Shown: in pieces, positions 55,510 through 64,000 of the stretch
Position numbering within the stretch: position 1 is the stretch's first letter
Layout: every line of letters begins with the position of its first letter
Source: Pandoraea bronchicola
GTDB taxonomy: Bacteria > Pseudomonadota > Gammaproteobacteria > Burkholderiales > Burkholderiaceae
Assembly (NCBI RefSeq): GCF_902459805.1
Contig: NZ_CABPST010000017.1
Span: forward strand, 1-64,000
Length of the DNA: 64,000 bases
Reading direction: 5' to 3'
Translations under genes and position numbers: made by a program
Notes under the pieces: generated by a model
Told to the model about the DNA's origin: nothing
The model's database searches: none
What the model saw: only the letters and a program-made list of their open reading frames with translations

Positions 55510-56883
55510 GTGAAGCTGCCAAACAACTGGAAACCGATGGAGGAGGTACAAGTGGAGACGACAAATCAACACGGCAAACAATCCGTGTTCGCGAGCCCTT
55601 GGGTTCAGCTCGTGTTCGGCGTGATTTGCATGGCGATGATCGCCAACCTGCAGTACGGGTGGACGCTGTTCGTCAACCCGATCGATGAGAAGTATCACTG
55701 GGGCCGTACGGCCATTCAGGTGGCATTCACGATTTTCGTCGTGACCGAAACCTGGCTGGTGCCGATCGAAGGGTATCTGGTCGACAAGTTCGGTCCGCGC
55801 CCGGTGGTGGTCGGGGGTGGTCTGTTGTGCGGTATTGCATGGGTGCTGAATGCCTATGCATCCTCGCTGCCGATGCTGTATTTCGCAGCAGCGGTGGGTG
55901 GCGTGGGCGCCGGTGCGGTGTATGGCACCTGCGTGGGTAACGCGCTGAAGTGGTTCCCGGACCGTCGTGGTCTTGCCGCAGGTATTACCGCTGCCGGTTT
56001 CGGCGCCGGTTCGGCACTGACCGTGGTGCCGATCGCCAACATGATCAAGTCCAGCGGCTACGAGAACACCTTCCTGACCTTCGGGCTGGGGCAGGGGATC
56101 ATCGTTCTGGTGTTGGGTCTGGCGCTCGCCAGTCCGCCTGCATCGATCGAAGCGCTGAAGAAGCTGGCTCCGGGCGCCATGCGCTACAACGCCAAGCCGA
56201 CGGAAGTCATGCGCTCCCCGGTCTTCTGGCTGATGTATCTGATGTTCGTGCTGATGGCCGCTGGCGGTCTGATGGCAACGGCGCAGCTCGGCCCGATCGC
56301 CAAGGACTACGGTCTGGATCAGGCACCTGTCTCGCTTCTTGGCCTCACACTGCCCGCACTGACCTTCGCACTGGCCATCGACCGTGTGCTCAACGGGGTG
56401 ACGCGTCCGGTGTTCGGCTGGATATCGGACAAGATCGGTCGCGAAAACACGATGTTCATCGCCTTCGCGATGGAAGCCGTGGGGATCTACGCACTGGCGA
56501 AGTATGGCCAGCACCCGGTGGCCTTCGTGCTCCTGACCGGCCTGGTGTTCTTCGCCTGGGGTGAGATCTACAGCTTGTTCCCGGCGACTTGCGCCGACAC
56601 GTATGGCTCGAAGTATGCCGCTACCAATGCGGGGATGTTGTACACCGCGAAGGGGACCGCCGCTTTGCTGGTGCCCTTCTCAAGTGTCATCACCTCGATG
56701 ACCGGTAGCTGGCAGGCCGTGTTCATGGTCGCCTGCGCCATGAATGCCTTCGCTGCCTTCCTTGCCTTGTTCGTCCTCAAGCCGATGCGTGCCCGTCTGG
56801 CACAGCGTTATGCCAGCGACTTCAAGGAGCAGTCCAGTGAGCCGGTCGTGAAAGCTGCGGATCTGAGCCGCAGCACCACGTAA
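55510..56883 (+). CDS. oxlT: Oxalate:formate antiporter, MFS family
   Basis: A 457-residue 12-TM carrier of the OxlT group, which exchanges oxalate and formate across the inner membrane. The residues that bind oxalate in Oxalobacter OxlT, Arg272 and Lys355, correspond to Arg299 in NGVTRPVFGWISDKIGR and Lys381 in MLYTAKGTAAL. LVDKFGPRPVVVGGG is the loop 2-3 motif. Three starts are possible: GTG 55510, ATG 55537, or GTG 55552, which has a strong GGAGGAGGT 4 nt upstream. The family N-terminus would also fit the latter. It is followed by oxc and frc and has a motif-covered promoter. Confidence 0.92.
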   Translation: MKLPNNWKPMEEVQVETTNQHGKQSVFASPWVQLVFGVICMAMIANLQYGWTLFVNPIDEKYHWGRTAIQVAFTIFVVTETWLVPIEGYLVDKFGPRPVVVGGGLLCGIAWVLNAYASSLPMLYFAAAVGGVGAGAVYGTCVGNALKWFPDRRGLAAGITAAGFGAGSALTVVPIANMIKSSGYENTFLTFGLGQGIIVLVLGLALASPPASIEALKKLAPGAMRYNAKPTEVMRSPVFWLMYLMFVLMAAGGLMATAQLGPIAKDYGLDQAPVSLLGLTLPALTFALAIDRVLNGVTRPVFGWISDKIGRENTMFIAFAMEAVGIYALAKYGQHPVAFVLLTGLVFFAWGEIYSLFPATCADTYGSKYAATNAGMLYTAKGTAALLVPFSSVITSMTGSWQAVFMVACAMNAFAAFLALFVLKPMRARLAQRYASDFKEQSSEPVVKAADLSRSTT

Positions 56884-56943
56884 CGCGCACTGATGAAGTG
56901 AAGAAGCAGCCTGGCTGGCCTGATTAGAGAACTGTTTGACCGG

Positions 56944-56978
56944 CGTGCAACCCGTGCCTTCGCGGGCCCGGTTGCACG
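56944..56978 (+). other. Intergenic mRNA hairpin between oxlT and oxc
   Basis: Perfect 9-bp stem CGTGCAACC / GGTTGCACG (56944-56952 with 56970-56978) around a GC-rich loop. No T-run follows, so it is more likely an mRNA-stabilising or processing element than a terminator. Confidence 0.55.
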
Positions 56979-57074
56979 ACCGGATGAGCAAGTAGAGAAG
57001 CAGTACAGGACTACCCACTAATCGTCAGACAAGACGACGCAACACTGAAACCGGAAAAATTGGAGGAGAGAATT

Positions 57075-58865
57075 ATGTCCATTGCGATGACCGTGCCAGT
57101 CGGCAAGGCGGAAAACGACACCGCGGGCGACACGCTCAAAGACACCAGCCGACACGCGAACATCGTGTCCGAGGCAGAAACGACGGATGGTTTTCATCTG
57201 GTCATCGATGCCCTGAAAGCGAACGACATCGACACCATCTTCGGTCTGGTGGGGATTCCCATCACCGATCTGGCTCGCCTCGCGCAAGCCGAAGGCATGC
57301 GTTTCATCGGCTTTCGCCATGAACAGCATGCAGGCCACGCGGCCGCCATCGCTGGCTTCATGACGCAGAAGCCCGGCATCTGCCTGACCGTATCTGCACC
57401 TGGCTTTCTGAATGGCCTGACCGCACTGGCCAATGCGACCACCAACTGCTTCCCGATGATCCTGATCAGCGGCTCGAGCGAGCGTGAGATCGTCGATCTG
57501 CAGCAGGGCGACTACGAAGAGATGGATCAACTCAACGCGGCCAAGCCGTATTGCAAGGCCGCCTACCGTGTGCTGCACGCCGAAGACATCGGCGTTGGCC
57601 TGGCCCGCGCGATCCGTGCGGCTGTGTCCGGCCGCCCCGGTGGCGTCTATCTGGATCTGCCGGCCAAGCTGCTGGCGCAGACCATCGATGCACAAAAGGC
57701 GAAGGACTCGCTGATTCGCGTGATCGACGCCGCACCGCGTCAGATCCCCGCACCGGATGCCGTCCAGCGCGCGCTCGACGTCATCAAGGGCGCCAAGCGT
57801 CCGCTGATTCTGCTGGGCAAGGGCGCGGCCTACGCGCAGGCCGACGCCGACATCCGTGCGCTCATCGAGAAGACCGGCATTCCGTACCTGCCGATGTCGA
57901 TGGCCAAGGGCCTGCTGCCTGACACGCATGAGCAATCGGCATCGGCCGCGCGCTCGTTCGTACTGCAAGAGGCCGACGTCGTCGTGCTGATCGGCGCGCG
58001 CCTGAACTGGCTGCTCGCTCACGGCAAGGGCAAGACGTGGGGCTCGGCACCGAAGAAGTTCGTCCAGATCGACATCTCGCCGACGGAAATCGACAGCAAC
58101 GTCGCGATCGCTGCGCCGGTCATCGGCGACATCGGCTCGTGCGTGTCTGCGCTGCTCGCCGGCGTGGACAGCAAGTTTGGCAAGCCGTCTGCTGAATGGA
58201 CGGGCGCCATTGCAGAGCGCAAGAACAAGAACCTGGCCAAGATGGCGGCAACGCTTGCCCAGAACCCGTCGCCGATGAACTTCCACAGCGCACTCGGCGC
58301 AATCCGCGACGTGCTCAAGCAGCATCCGGACATCAACCTCGTCAACGAAGGTGCCAATACGCTCGACTATGCGCGGGCCATCATCGATCAGTACCAGCCG
58401 CGCAAGCGCTTCGACTCGGGCACCTGGGGCGTGATGGGCATCGGCATGGGCTTCGCCATCGGCGCGGCCGTGACGAGCGGCCAACCGGTCGTCGCCATCG
58501 AGGGCGACAGCGCGTTCGGCTTCAGCGGCATGGAACTCGAAACCATCTGCCGTTACGAGCTGCCGGTCACCACCATCATCTTCAACAACAACGGCGTGTA
58601 TCGCGGCACCGACGTCAACCCGACGGGCGGCAAGGATGTGGCCCCGACCGTGTTCGTAAAGGGCGCGCGCTACGACAAGATGATCGAAGCCTTCGGTGGC
58701 ATTGGCTACAACGTCACCACGCCGCAAGAGCTGACCAAGGCGCTGCAGGAAGCCATCGCGGCAGGCAAGCCGGCCCTCATCAATGCCGTCATCGATGAAG
58801 CCGCGGGCACCGAAAGCGGCCGTCTGACGAACCTGAATCCGCAAAGCGCGGCGATGAAAAAGTAA
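57075..58865 (+). CDS. oxc: Oxalyl-CoA decarboxylase (ThDP-dependent)
   Basis: A 596-residue ThDP enzyme converting oxalyl-CoA to formyl-CoA and CO2. The catalytic Glu of the Pyr domain is Glu83 in [13 protein letters not shown]. The ThDP-binding motif is [20 protein letters not shown], continuing to [14 protein letters not shown] and the following DVNPTGG are typical of oxalyl-CoA decarboxylases rather than acetolactate synthases. An N-terminal extension of about 27 residues is present relative to the Oxalobacter enzyme (568 residues). The start has GGAGGAGAG upstream. It lies between oxlT and frc. Confidence 0.95.
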   Translation: MSIAMTVPVGKAENDTAGDTLKDTSRHANIVSEAETTDGFHLVIDALKANDIDTIFGLVGIPITDLARLAQAEGMRFIGFRHEQHAGHAAAIAGFMTQKPGICLTVSAPGFLNGLTALANATTNCFPMILISGSSEREIVDLQQGDYEEMDQLNAAKPYCKAAYRVLHAEDIGVGLARAIRAAVSGRPGGVYLDLPAKLLAQTIDAQKAKDSLIRVIDAAPRQIPAPDAVQRALDVIKGAKRPLILLGKGAAYAQADADIRALIEKTGIPYLPMSMAKGLLPDTHEQSASAARSFVLQEADVVVLIGARLNWLLAHGKGKTWGSAPKKFVQIDISPTEIDSNVAIAAPVIGDIGSCVSALLAGVDSKFGKPSAEWTGAIAERKNKNLAKMAATLAQNPSPMNFHSALGAIRDVLKQHPDINLVNEGANTLDYARAIIDQYQPRKRFDSGTWGVMGIGMGFAIGAAVTSGQPVVAIEGDSAFGFSGMELETICRYELPVTTIIFNNNGVYRGTDVNPTGGKDVAPTVFVKGARYDKMIEAFGGIGYNVTTPQELTKALQEAIAAGKPALINAVIDEAAGTESGRLTNLNPQSAAMKK

Positions 58866-58890
58866 TCCGAGTCAATCAAGGAGACATGAC

Positions 58891-60141
58891 ATGAGCAAAC
58901 CCCTCGAAGGCATCAAGATCATCGACTTCACGCACGTGCAAGCCGGCCCCGCCTGTACTCAGTTGCTGGCCTGGTTCGGTGCGGACGTCATCAAGGTGGA
59001 GCGCCCGGGTTCGGGCGACGTCACGCGTAGCCAACTGCGCGACATTCCCGACGCCGATGCCTTGTACTTCACGATGCTCAACAGCAACAAGCGCTCGCTG
59101 ACGCTGGATACGAAGACGCCGGAAGGCAAGGAAGTGCTCGAGAAGCTGGTGAAGGAGTCGGACGTGCTCGTCGAGAACTTCGCACCGGGCGCCCTCGATC
59201 GCATGGGCTTCACGTGGGAGCGTCTGAACGAACTGAACCCGAAGCTGATCGTGGCATCGGTCAAGGGCTTCTCGGACGGTCACCACTACGACGACCTGAA
59301 GGTCTATGAGAACGTGGCGCAGTGCGCCGGCGGTGCTGCCTCGACCACCGGTTTCTGGGATGGCCCCCCGACGGTGTCGGCCGCCGCGCTCGGCGACAGC
59401 AACACGGGCATGCACCTGGCCATCGGCATTCTGACGGCACTGATCGGCCGTGGCCAGACGGGCCGCGGTCAGAAGGTGGCCGTCTCGATGCAGGACTCGG
59501 TCATCAACCTGTGCCGCGTGAAGCTGCGCGACCAGCAGCGTCTGGACCGTGTCGGCTACCTCGAAGAGTATCCGCAGTACCCGCACGGCGAGTTCAGCGA
59601 CGTGGTGCCGCGTGGCGGTAACGCCGGCGGTGGCGGCCAGCCGGGCTGGGTGCTCAAGTGCAAGGGCTGGGAGACCGACCCGAACGCGTACATCTACTTC
59701 ACGATTCAGGGGCACGCCTGGGAGCCGATCTGCCGTGCGCTGGGCAAGCCGGAATGGATCAGCGATCCGAACTATGCAACGGCGCAAGCCCGTCAACCGC
59801 ACATCTTCGACATTTTCGCGACCATCGAAGAATGGCTGGCCGACAAGACGAAGTACGAAGCGGTGGACATTCTGCGCAAGTTCGACATCCCGTGCGCCCC
59901 GGTGCTGTCGATGAAGGAAATCGCGAACGACCCGTCGCTGCGTGCATCGGGCACGATCGTAGAAGTGCCGCACAAGGAGCGCGGCTCGTACCTGACCGTC
60001 GGCAGCCCGATCAAGTTCTCGGGTCTGAAGCCGGAAATCACGGGCTCGCCGCTGCTGGGTGAACATACCGACGAGATTCTGGCCGAGCTGGGTTACAGCA
60101 AGGACCAGATCGCGAATCTGCATTCGTCGCGTTCGGTATAA
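58891..60141 (+). CDS. frc: Formyl-CoA:oxalate CoA-transferase, copy 1
   Basis: A 416-residue class III CoA-transferase that passes CoA from formyl-CoA to oxalate. The catalytic Asp169 is conserved in [11 protein letters not shown], and the glycine loop in [10 protein letters not shown]. Gln48 (VTRSQLRD) replaces the Trp48 of the Oxalobacter enzyme, as in E. coli YfdW, which the whole sequence closely resembles. It lies 25 bp after oxc with a good ribosome site (AAGGAGACATGAC), so the two steps are co-expressed. Confidence 0.95.
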   Translation: MSKPLEGIKIIDFTHVQAGPACTQLLAWFGADVIKVERPGSGDVTRSQLRDIPDADALYFTMLNSNKRSLTLDTKTPEGKEVLEKLVKESDVLVENFAPGALDRMGFTWERLNELNPKLIVASVKGFSDGHHYDDLKVYENVAQCAGGAASTTGFWDGPPTVSAAALGDSNTGMHLAIGILTALIGRGQTGRGQKVAVSMQDSVINLCRVKLRDQQRLDRVGYLEEYPQYPHGEFSDVVPRGGNAGGGGQPGWVLKCKGWETDPNAYIYFTIQGHAWEPICRALGKPEWISDPNYATAQARQPHIFDIFATIEEWLADKTKYEAVDILRKFDIPCAPVLSMKEIANDPSLRASGTIVEVPHKERGSYLTVGSPIKFSGLKPEITGSPLLGEHTDEILAELGYSKDQIANLHSSRSV

Positions 60142-60354
60142 GTTCGGCACACGGATTGCGCGTTGCGTGCGCCGACGCTGCCCCCGGGCGGTGACGGCGC
60201 ATGCACGCGCGCGAAGGTGTTCTTGGGTGCGGCTCCGCTTGGAGCGAGCACCCATTCTTATTTTCGGGACGGTGTTGTCCTCTAATTGATGTAGTTTATT
60301 GGCATGTTTGGCGACTCTGCCAACCCCATTCCCCACAAGATCATTGGAGACATC

Positions 60355-60795
60355 ATGAGTGCATCCGTCGACGTCAATCAGTTGGTGCAGGTGGTGGGCG
60401 ACGCCATCGTCGTGGCCGACCCGCAGAACATCATCACGCTCTGGAATGCCGGCGCGCAGAAGATGTTCGGCTTCTCGGCAGCCGAGGCGGTAGGGCAGCC
60501 ACTGGACATCATCATTCCCGACCGGCTGCGCGCGCGTCACAACGAAGGCTATGCGAAGACGATGGAGACCGGGCAGACGAAGTACGGCAGCGACCTGCTG
60601 AAAGTGCCCGCCGCACACAAGGACGGCCGTGCCATGTCGATTGCGTTCACGGTAGCGCTGCTGCATGGCGCCGGCGGCGAAGTGACCGGCATCGTCGCCG
60701 TGATTCGCGACGAGACGACGCGCTTCCAGGAGGACCGGCAATTGCGCAAGCGTCTGGCGGAATTGGAAGCCAAGGTCGCTGCAACGGCTGGCTGA
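60355..60795 (+). CDS. PAS-domain-only protein
   Basis: A 146-residue protein with a single PAS fold (about residues 8-125): LVQVVGDAIVVADPQNIITL, WNAGAQKMFGFSAAEAVGQP, then IAFTVALLHGAGGEVTGIVA and VIRDETTRFQEDRQLRKRLA. A short C-terminal coiled-coil (LRKRLAELEAKVAATAG) could mediate oligomer formation, but no output domain is present. It sits 213 bp after frc on the same strand and is followed by a strong terminator, so it probably closes the oxlT-oxc-frc unit. It may sense redox state, oxygen or a small ligand. Confidence 0.8.
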   Translation: MSASVDVNQLVQVVGDAIVVADPQNIITLWNAGAQKMFGFSAAEAVGQPLDIIIPDRLRARHNEGYAKTMETGQTKYGSDLLKVPAAHKDGRAMSIAFTVALLHGAGGEVTGIVAVIRDETTRFQEDRQLRKRLAELEAKVAATAG

Positions 60796-60846
60796 TCGCC
60801 CCCGCGGCGGCCACCGGGCGACTGACCGTCAGCCGCGTTTCAAGGA

Positions 60847-60899
60847 AGCGCCGGTTTGCAACGCCCCCGGCGGGGGCCGCGCGAACCGGCGCTTTTTTT
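60847..60899 (+). terminator. Rho-independent terminator after the PAS gene
   Basis: AGCGCCGGTT (60847-60856) pairs with AACCGGCGCT (60884-60893), enclosing a second GCCCCC/GGGGGC stem, followed by seven T residues. Confidence 0.9.
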
Positions 60900-61170
60900 G
60901 CATTTTGGGAACGGCTGGAGACGGTTGGAAAGGGGAGTTGGCCATTATTGGTATTTTATATTCAATATATCTAATGGTTTTTTAAAGCCCCCTTCCAAGT
61001 GAAGAGCGAATCCTGGATTCGCGATGCATGCCTGTAAACCCGTATACGGTGCGCTCCGGCTGCGAAATGTTGCGCCGCGTTTTCCCTTTATTCATCAGGC
61101 TCTGGCCATTTTTGATCGATTCATTCCGCGACGCAGCAAAACACATCGGCAACAAAAAGCCGTTGATAAA

Positions 61171-61197
61171 ATATCGTGTATGAAATACCGTATATCA
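61171..61197 (+). promoter_or_regulatory. Tandem regulator-motif pair before the second frc unit
   Basis: ATATCGTGTATGA (61171-61183, 11 of 13) and ATACCGTATATCA (61185-61197, exact) lie one base apart, giving the same 14-bp period as at the fds promoter. A TTGATA at 61163-61168 could be a -35 box. Confidence 0.65.
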
Positions 61198-61329
61198 CAA
61201 CAAAGGGTCAGCGACACCGGCATGGCGCCCGAAGAGGTGACGGCCTTCGCAAGATCCCGCGAGACCCGCATGTCGATCTGTTTCGCATACCAATTACATA
61301 AACGCCGTCGCATCAGGAGGAGACAAACC

Positions 61330-61461
61330 ATGTTCACCGTCGCCAGCTTCCAGCGCGAAGCCATCCCCACGTGTGGCGCACACGCACAGCAGAGATCGGC
61401 GTGTGCCGTGAGCCAACTTTCGGTGCATGTCCCGGGCGTGTCTGCCCTGGCGGCCTGCTAA
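61330..61461 (+). CDS. 43-residue ORF upstream of second frc
   Basis: A short ORF, MFTVASFQREAIPTCGAHAQ ... VSALAAC, with a strong ribosome site (AGGAGGAGACAAACC) directly before its ATG. It has three Cys residues and no recognisable domain. It ends 12 bp before the frc2 ATG, so it is in the same unit. It may be a small protein or a leader peptide that controls translation of frc2; from one sequence I cannot show that it is conserved. Confidence 0.5.
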   Translation: MFTVASFQREAIPTCGAHAQQRSACAVSQLSVHVPGVSALAAC

Positions 61462-61473
61462 GCGGAGACGACC

Positions 61474-62721
61474 ATGGGCAAGGCACTCGAAGGTGTGCGC
61501 ATTCTTGACTTCACGCACGTGCAGTCCGGACCGACGTGTACGCAGTTGCTGGCTTGGTTCGGCGCCGACGTGATCAAGATCGAACGCGCCGGTCATGGCG
61601 ATGTCACGCGCGAGCAACTGCGCGACATTCCTGATGCGGACAGCCTCTACTTCACGATGCTCAACAGCAACAAGCGGTCGATCACGCTCGACACCAAGCA
61701 CCCGGAAGGCAAGGCGGTGCTCGAGCGCATGATTCGCGACTGCGACGTGCTCGTGGAGAACTTCGCGCCCGGCGCGCTCGATCGTATGGGCTTCACGTGG
61801 GAGCACATCCACGCGCTGAACCCGCGCATGATCGTGGCGTCGGTCAAGGGTTTCGGCCCCGGCCCGTATCAGGACTGCAAGGTCTATGAAAACGTGGCGC
61901 AGTGCGTGGGCGGGGCGGCGTCGACGACCGGCTTCGACGATGGCCCGCCGATGGTGACTGGCGCGCAGATCGGCGACTCCGGCACAGGATTGCACCTGGC
62001 ACTGGGCATCGTCACGGCGCTGTATCAGCGCACCATGACCGGGCAGGGGCAGCGAGTGCTGGCCGCCATGCAGGACGGCGTGCTGAATCTGTGCCGTGTG
62101 AAGTTGCGCGATCAGCAGCGTCTGGAGCGCGCGCGCGTGATGGAAGAGTATCCGCAGTTCCCGAACGGTCAGTTCGGCGATGCGGTGCCGCGCGCCGGCA
62201 ATGCGTCGGGCGGCGGTCAGCCGGGCTGGATTCTCAAATGCCTGGGCTGGGAGACGGACCCGAACGCGTACATCTACTTCATCACGCAGGCCCCGGTGTG
62301 GGGTTCGATCTGCAAGGTGATCGGCAAGCCCGAGTGGGTGGAGCATCCAGACTACGCCACGCCGCGCGCCCGGTTGCCGCGTCTGCGCGAGATCTTCGAC
62401 ACGATCGAGCAGTGGACCATGACGAAGACCAAGTTCGACGTCATGGCCATCCTCAATGAGTACGACATTCCGTGCGGCCCGATTCTTTCGATGAAGGAAA
62501 TTGCAGAGGACATGTCGCTGCGTGAGACCGGGACCATTGTCGAAGTCGATCACCCGAAGCGAGGCAAATACCTCACCGTCGGCAACCCGATCAAGCTCTC
62601 GGACAGTCCCACGCATGTGGAGCGCTCGCCGCTGCTCGGTGAGCATACCGACGACGTGCTCTCCGAGTTCGGCTACAGCGCGCAACAGATCGCAGCCCTG
62701 CGCGAAGCCGGTGCGTTGTAA
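61474..62721 (+). CDS. frc: Formyl-CoA:oxalate CoA-transferase-like, copy 2
   Basis: A 415-residue paralogue of copy 1, alike along its full length. The catalytic Asp is Asp168 in [12 protein letters not shown]. The glycine loop reads [10 protein letters not shown], with Ser in place of the first Gly of the GGGG loop in copy 1, so kinetics or substrate choice may differ. It has its own motif-bearing control region, separate from the oxc-frc unit. It could be a second formyl-CoA transferase or act on a related dicarboxylate. Confidence 0.9.
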   Translation: MGKALEGVRILDFTHVQSGPTCTQLLAWFGADVIKIERAGHGDVTREQLRDIPDADSLYFTMLNSNKRSITLDTKHPEGKAVLERMIRDCDVLVENFAPGALDRMGFTWEHIHALNPRMIVASVKGFGPGPYQDCKVYENVAQCVGGAASTTGFDDGPPMVTGAQIGDSGTGLHLALGIVTALYQRTMTGQGQRVLAAMQDGVLNLCRVKLRDQQRLERARVMEEYPQFPNGQFGDAVPRAGNASGGGQPGWILKCLGWETDPNAYIYFITQAPVWGSICKVIGKPEWVEHPDYATPRARLPRLREIFDTIEQWTMTKTKFDVMAILNEYDIPCGPILSMKEIAEDMSLRETGTIVEVDHPKRGKYLTVGNPIKLSDSPTHVERSPLLGEHTDDVLSEFGYSAQQIAALREAGAL

Positions 62722-62843
62722 GCCGCGCCGCACAAGCGCAAGTCTCTGCACGAGGCAGATGTGAATGACTTCAAGACATCGTGCCCGGCGTGCGCGCGGC
62801 GAACCTTGCCGTGCTGCCGGGCCGTTACAGGAATGGCAAACGC

Positions 62844-63617
62844 ATGAAGCTCTGGACCCGTTTCAAGACCGCACATGGCCGCATCGGCTTCGGCCTGCTG
62901 CAGGGCGATCACATTCTCGAACATCGCGGCAATCTCTTCGATCAGCCGATCGCCACGGGCGCGACGATTGCGCGCGACGCGGTCGATCTGCTGTGCCCCT
63001 GCGAGCCGTCGAAAATCGTGGCGCTGTGGAACAACTTTCACGCGCTCGGCGCGAAGCTCGGCAAGGCCGCGCCATCGCATCCGCTTTTCCTCATCAAACC
63101 TGCGACATCGCTGTCCGGGCCCGGCGCAGTGATTCGTCGTCCGGCGTCGTATGCCGGCAAGATCGTTTTCGAGGGCGAACTGGGCGTGGTGATCGGCAAG
63201 CGCACGAGCCACGTGAGCGAGGAAGCCGCACGCGATCACATCCTTGGTTACACCTTGGTCAACGACGTCACCGCGGCTGAAATCATCGAGCAGGACGGCA
63301 ACTTCGCGCAGTGGACGCGCGCCAAGGGCTTCGACACGTTCGGCTGTATCGGCCCCGTGATTGCGCAGGATTTCGACTGGCGCGAGGCGGAGCTGGTCAC
63401 GCGGCTCGACGGCACGGAGCGTCAGCGCTATCCGCTCGCGGACATGATCTTCAACCCGTGGCAACTCGTCGCGCGCCTCTCACAGGACATGACTCTGCTG
63501 CCGGGCGACGTGATCGCGGTGGGCACGTCGATCGGTGTCGGCTCGATGAAAGAGGGCGCGCTGGTCGAAGTGAGCATCGACGGACTGGGAACGTTGGCCA
63601 ATCGCATGGGCGGCTGA
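62844..63617 (+). CDS. Fumarylacetoacetate hydrolase family protein
   Basis: A 257-residue FAH-fold protein. The metal-binding acidic residues lie in FEGELGVVIGKRTSHV and LGYTLVNDVTAAEI, followed by KGFDTFGCIGPVI and PGDVIAVGTSIGVGSMKEGA. The family includes acylpyruvases, oxaloacetate decarboxylases and catabolic isomerases, so a short keto-acid is the likely substrate. ATG 62844 starts MKLWTRFKTAHG; the frame runs open 63 bp further. It follows frc2 by 122 bp and could share its unit, but a link with oxalate is only positional. Confidence 0.85.
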   Translation: MKLWTRFKTAHGRIGFGLLQGDHILEHRGNLFDQPIATGATIARDAVDLLCPCEPSKIVALWNNFHALGAKLGKAAPSHPLFLIKPATSLSGPGAVIRRPASYAGKIVFEGELGVVIGKRTSHVSEEAARDHILGYTLVNDVTAAEIIEQDGNFAQWTRAKGFDTFGCIGPVIAQDFDWREAELVTRLDGTERQRYPLADMIFNPWQLVARLSQDMTLLPGDVIAVGTSIGVGSMKEGALVEVSIDGLGTLANRMGG

Positions 63618-63691
63618 CGAGGCAACCGATTTCACGGTGGTCGGCCGGGGTGGCAATGGCCTGAGTCGATCGCCCTTTTTCATTCGGCAGA

Positions 63692-64000
63692 TCAGGAATC
63701 TGTCCGGCGCGAGGCGGCCTGATCGGCGCTGTGGGCCGCGTAGTTTTTCCCGCTGCCTTCGGGCGGCGGCACGGGGCTCTTGTAAGCCATCATGCCGTCG
63801 ATGAGCGCGGCGCCGTCGGCCAGCAGGAATTCGCGGAAGGCTTGCGCGACCGGCGGCAGCCGCTTGCTGCGACGGTGCACGACGTACCAGCTTTGCCAGG
63901 CCGGAAAGCCCTGCACGTCGAGCACCGTCAACTGGCCGGTCTGCAGCTCCATGCCGACGGTATGCGCCGACAGGAAACTGATGCCCATGCCTGCCACGAC
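63692..64000 (-). CDS. LysR-family transcriptional regulator, C-terminal part (truncated by window)
   Basis: At least 102 residues of the effector-binding domain of a LysR regulator, cut off by the window edge. GMGISFLSAHTVGMELQTGQ, LTVLDVQGFPAWQSWYVVHR and RSKRLPPVAQAFREFLL match the end of the CbbR/CysB-like periplasmic-binding fold. The last 30 residues are a polar tail. It converges on the FAH gene with a 74-bp gap. The DNA-binding part lies outside the window. Confidence 0.8.
   Translation of the reverse strand, partial: VVAGMGISFLSAHTVGMELQTGQLTVLDVQGFPAWQSWYVVHRRSKRLPPVAQAFREFLLADGAALIDGMMAYKSPVPPPEGSGKNYAAHSADQAASRRTDS

Larger units (their letters stand above)
60796..61329. other. 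Intergenic region between the PAS gene and the second frc unit
   Basis: About 530 bp. It contains the terminator (60847-60899), an AT-rich part near 60940-60985 and the tandem operator pair (61171-61197), but no credible gene before the 43-residue ORF at 61330. Confidence 0.55.

Noticed and set aside
56944-56978. Transcription terminator between oxlT and oxc
   Set aside because: The stem is strong but no T-run follows, and no regulator motif or good promoter is seen before oxc, so the genes most likely remain in one transcript.
60940-60985. Additional oxalate-cluster operator in the AT-rich stretch
   Set aside because: It contains ATATTCAATATATC-like sequence but matches the 13-bp motif poorly and lies downstream of the terminator without a nearby start.

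Overview
The window looks like the chromosome of a GC-rich Gram-negative betaproteobacterium of the Burkholderiaceae. Pandoraea or a close relative is the best guess. This is inferred from the Burkholderia-type porin, the NAD-dependent FdsGBA(D) formate dehydrogenase, the many ACS-family and EamA transporters and the tight operons. No rRNA, tRNA, CRISPR array, prophage or complete insertion sequence was seen.

Layout. 0-7.5 kb: FAD-dependent oxidoreductase, an isolated DUF4096-type transposase-like fragment, IclR regulator, porin, ACS-family MFS transporter, AraC regulator. 7.6-13 kb: an acyl-CoA catabolic cluster (SDR dehydrogenase, AMP-forming acyl-CoA synthetase, divergent acyl-CoA dehydrogenase and 3-hydroxyisobutyryl-CoA hydrolase) that fits branched-chain amino acid breakdown, then YggT. 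14.3-24 kb: a peptide-scavenging operon (RpiR regulator, isoaspartyl peptidase, Gsi-type ABC importer, P1-family aminopeptidase, M55 D-aminopeptidase). 24.3-31 kb: DUF4118-PAS membrane protein, alpha/beta hydrolase, and a Ugp-type ABC importer ending at a strong terminator. 31-36 kb: universal stress protein, small lipoprotein, RarD-like exporter, HisN-type phosphatase, MATE pump, YXWGXW-repeat protein. 36.6-42 kb: two tandem AspT-family exchangers and aspartate 4-decarboxylase, a decarboxylation/antiport system. 42-46 kb: a truncated TpsB-like barrel protein, a LOG-fold protein behind a possible structured RNA, a hypothetical protein, and an EamA transporter.

46-63.6 kb is the most coherent block, an oxalate-to-CO2 module. 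It has an OxlT-type antiporter, oxalyl-CoA decarboxylase, two formyl-CoA transferases, a PanE-family reductase that may be an oxalyl-CoA reductase, formate dehydrogenase fdsGBA + fdsD (no fdsC), a GntR/FCD regulator, a PAS-only protein, a 72-residue membrane protein and a 43-residue ORF. Formyl-CoA transferase activates oxalate, Oxc decarboxylates oxalyl-CoA, and formate is either exchanged by OxlT or oxidised by Fds to give NADH. A 13-bp motif (ATAYCGTATATCA) recurs before fds, the small membrane protein/gntR unit, the PanE-like gene, oxlT and the second frc. At fds and frc2 it is doubled with a 14-bp period. This points to one regulon, probably controlled by the GntR protein. The window ends in a FAH-family gene and a truncated LysR regulator.
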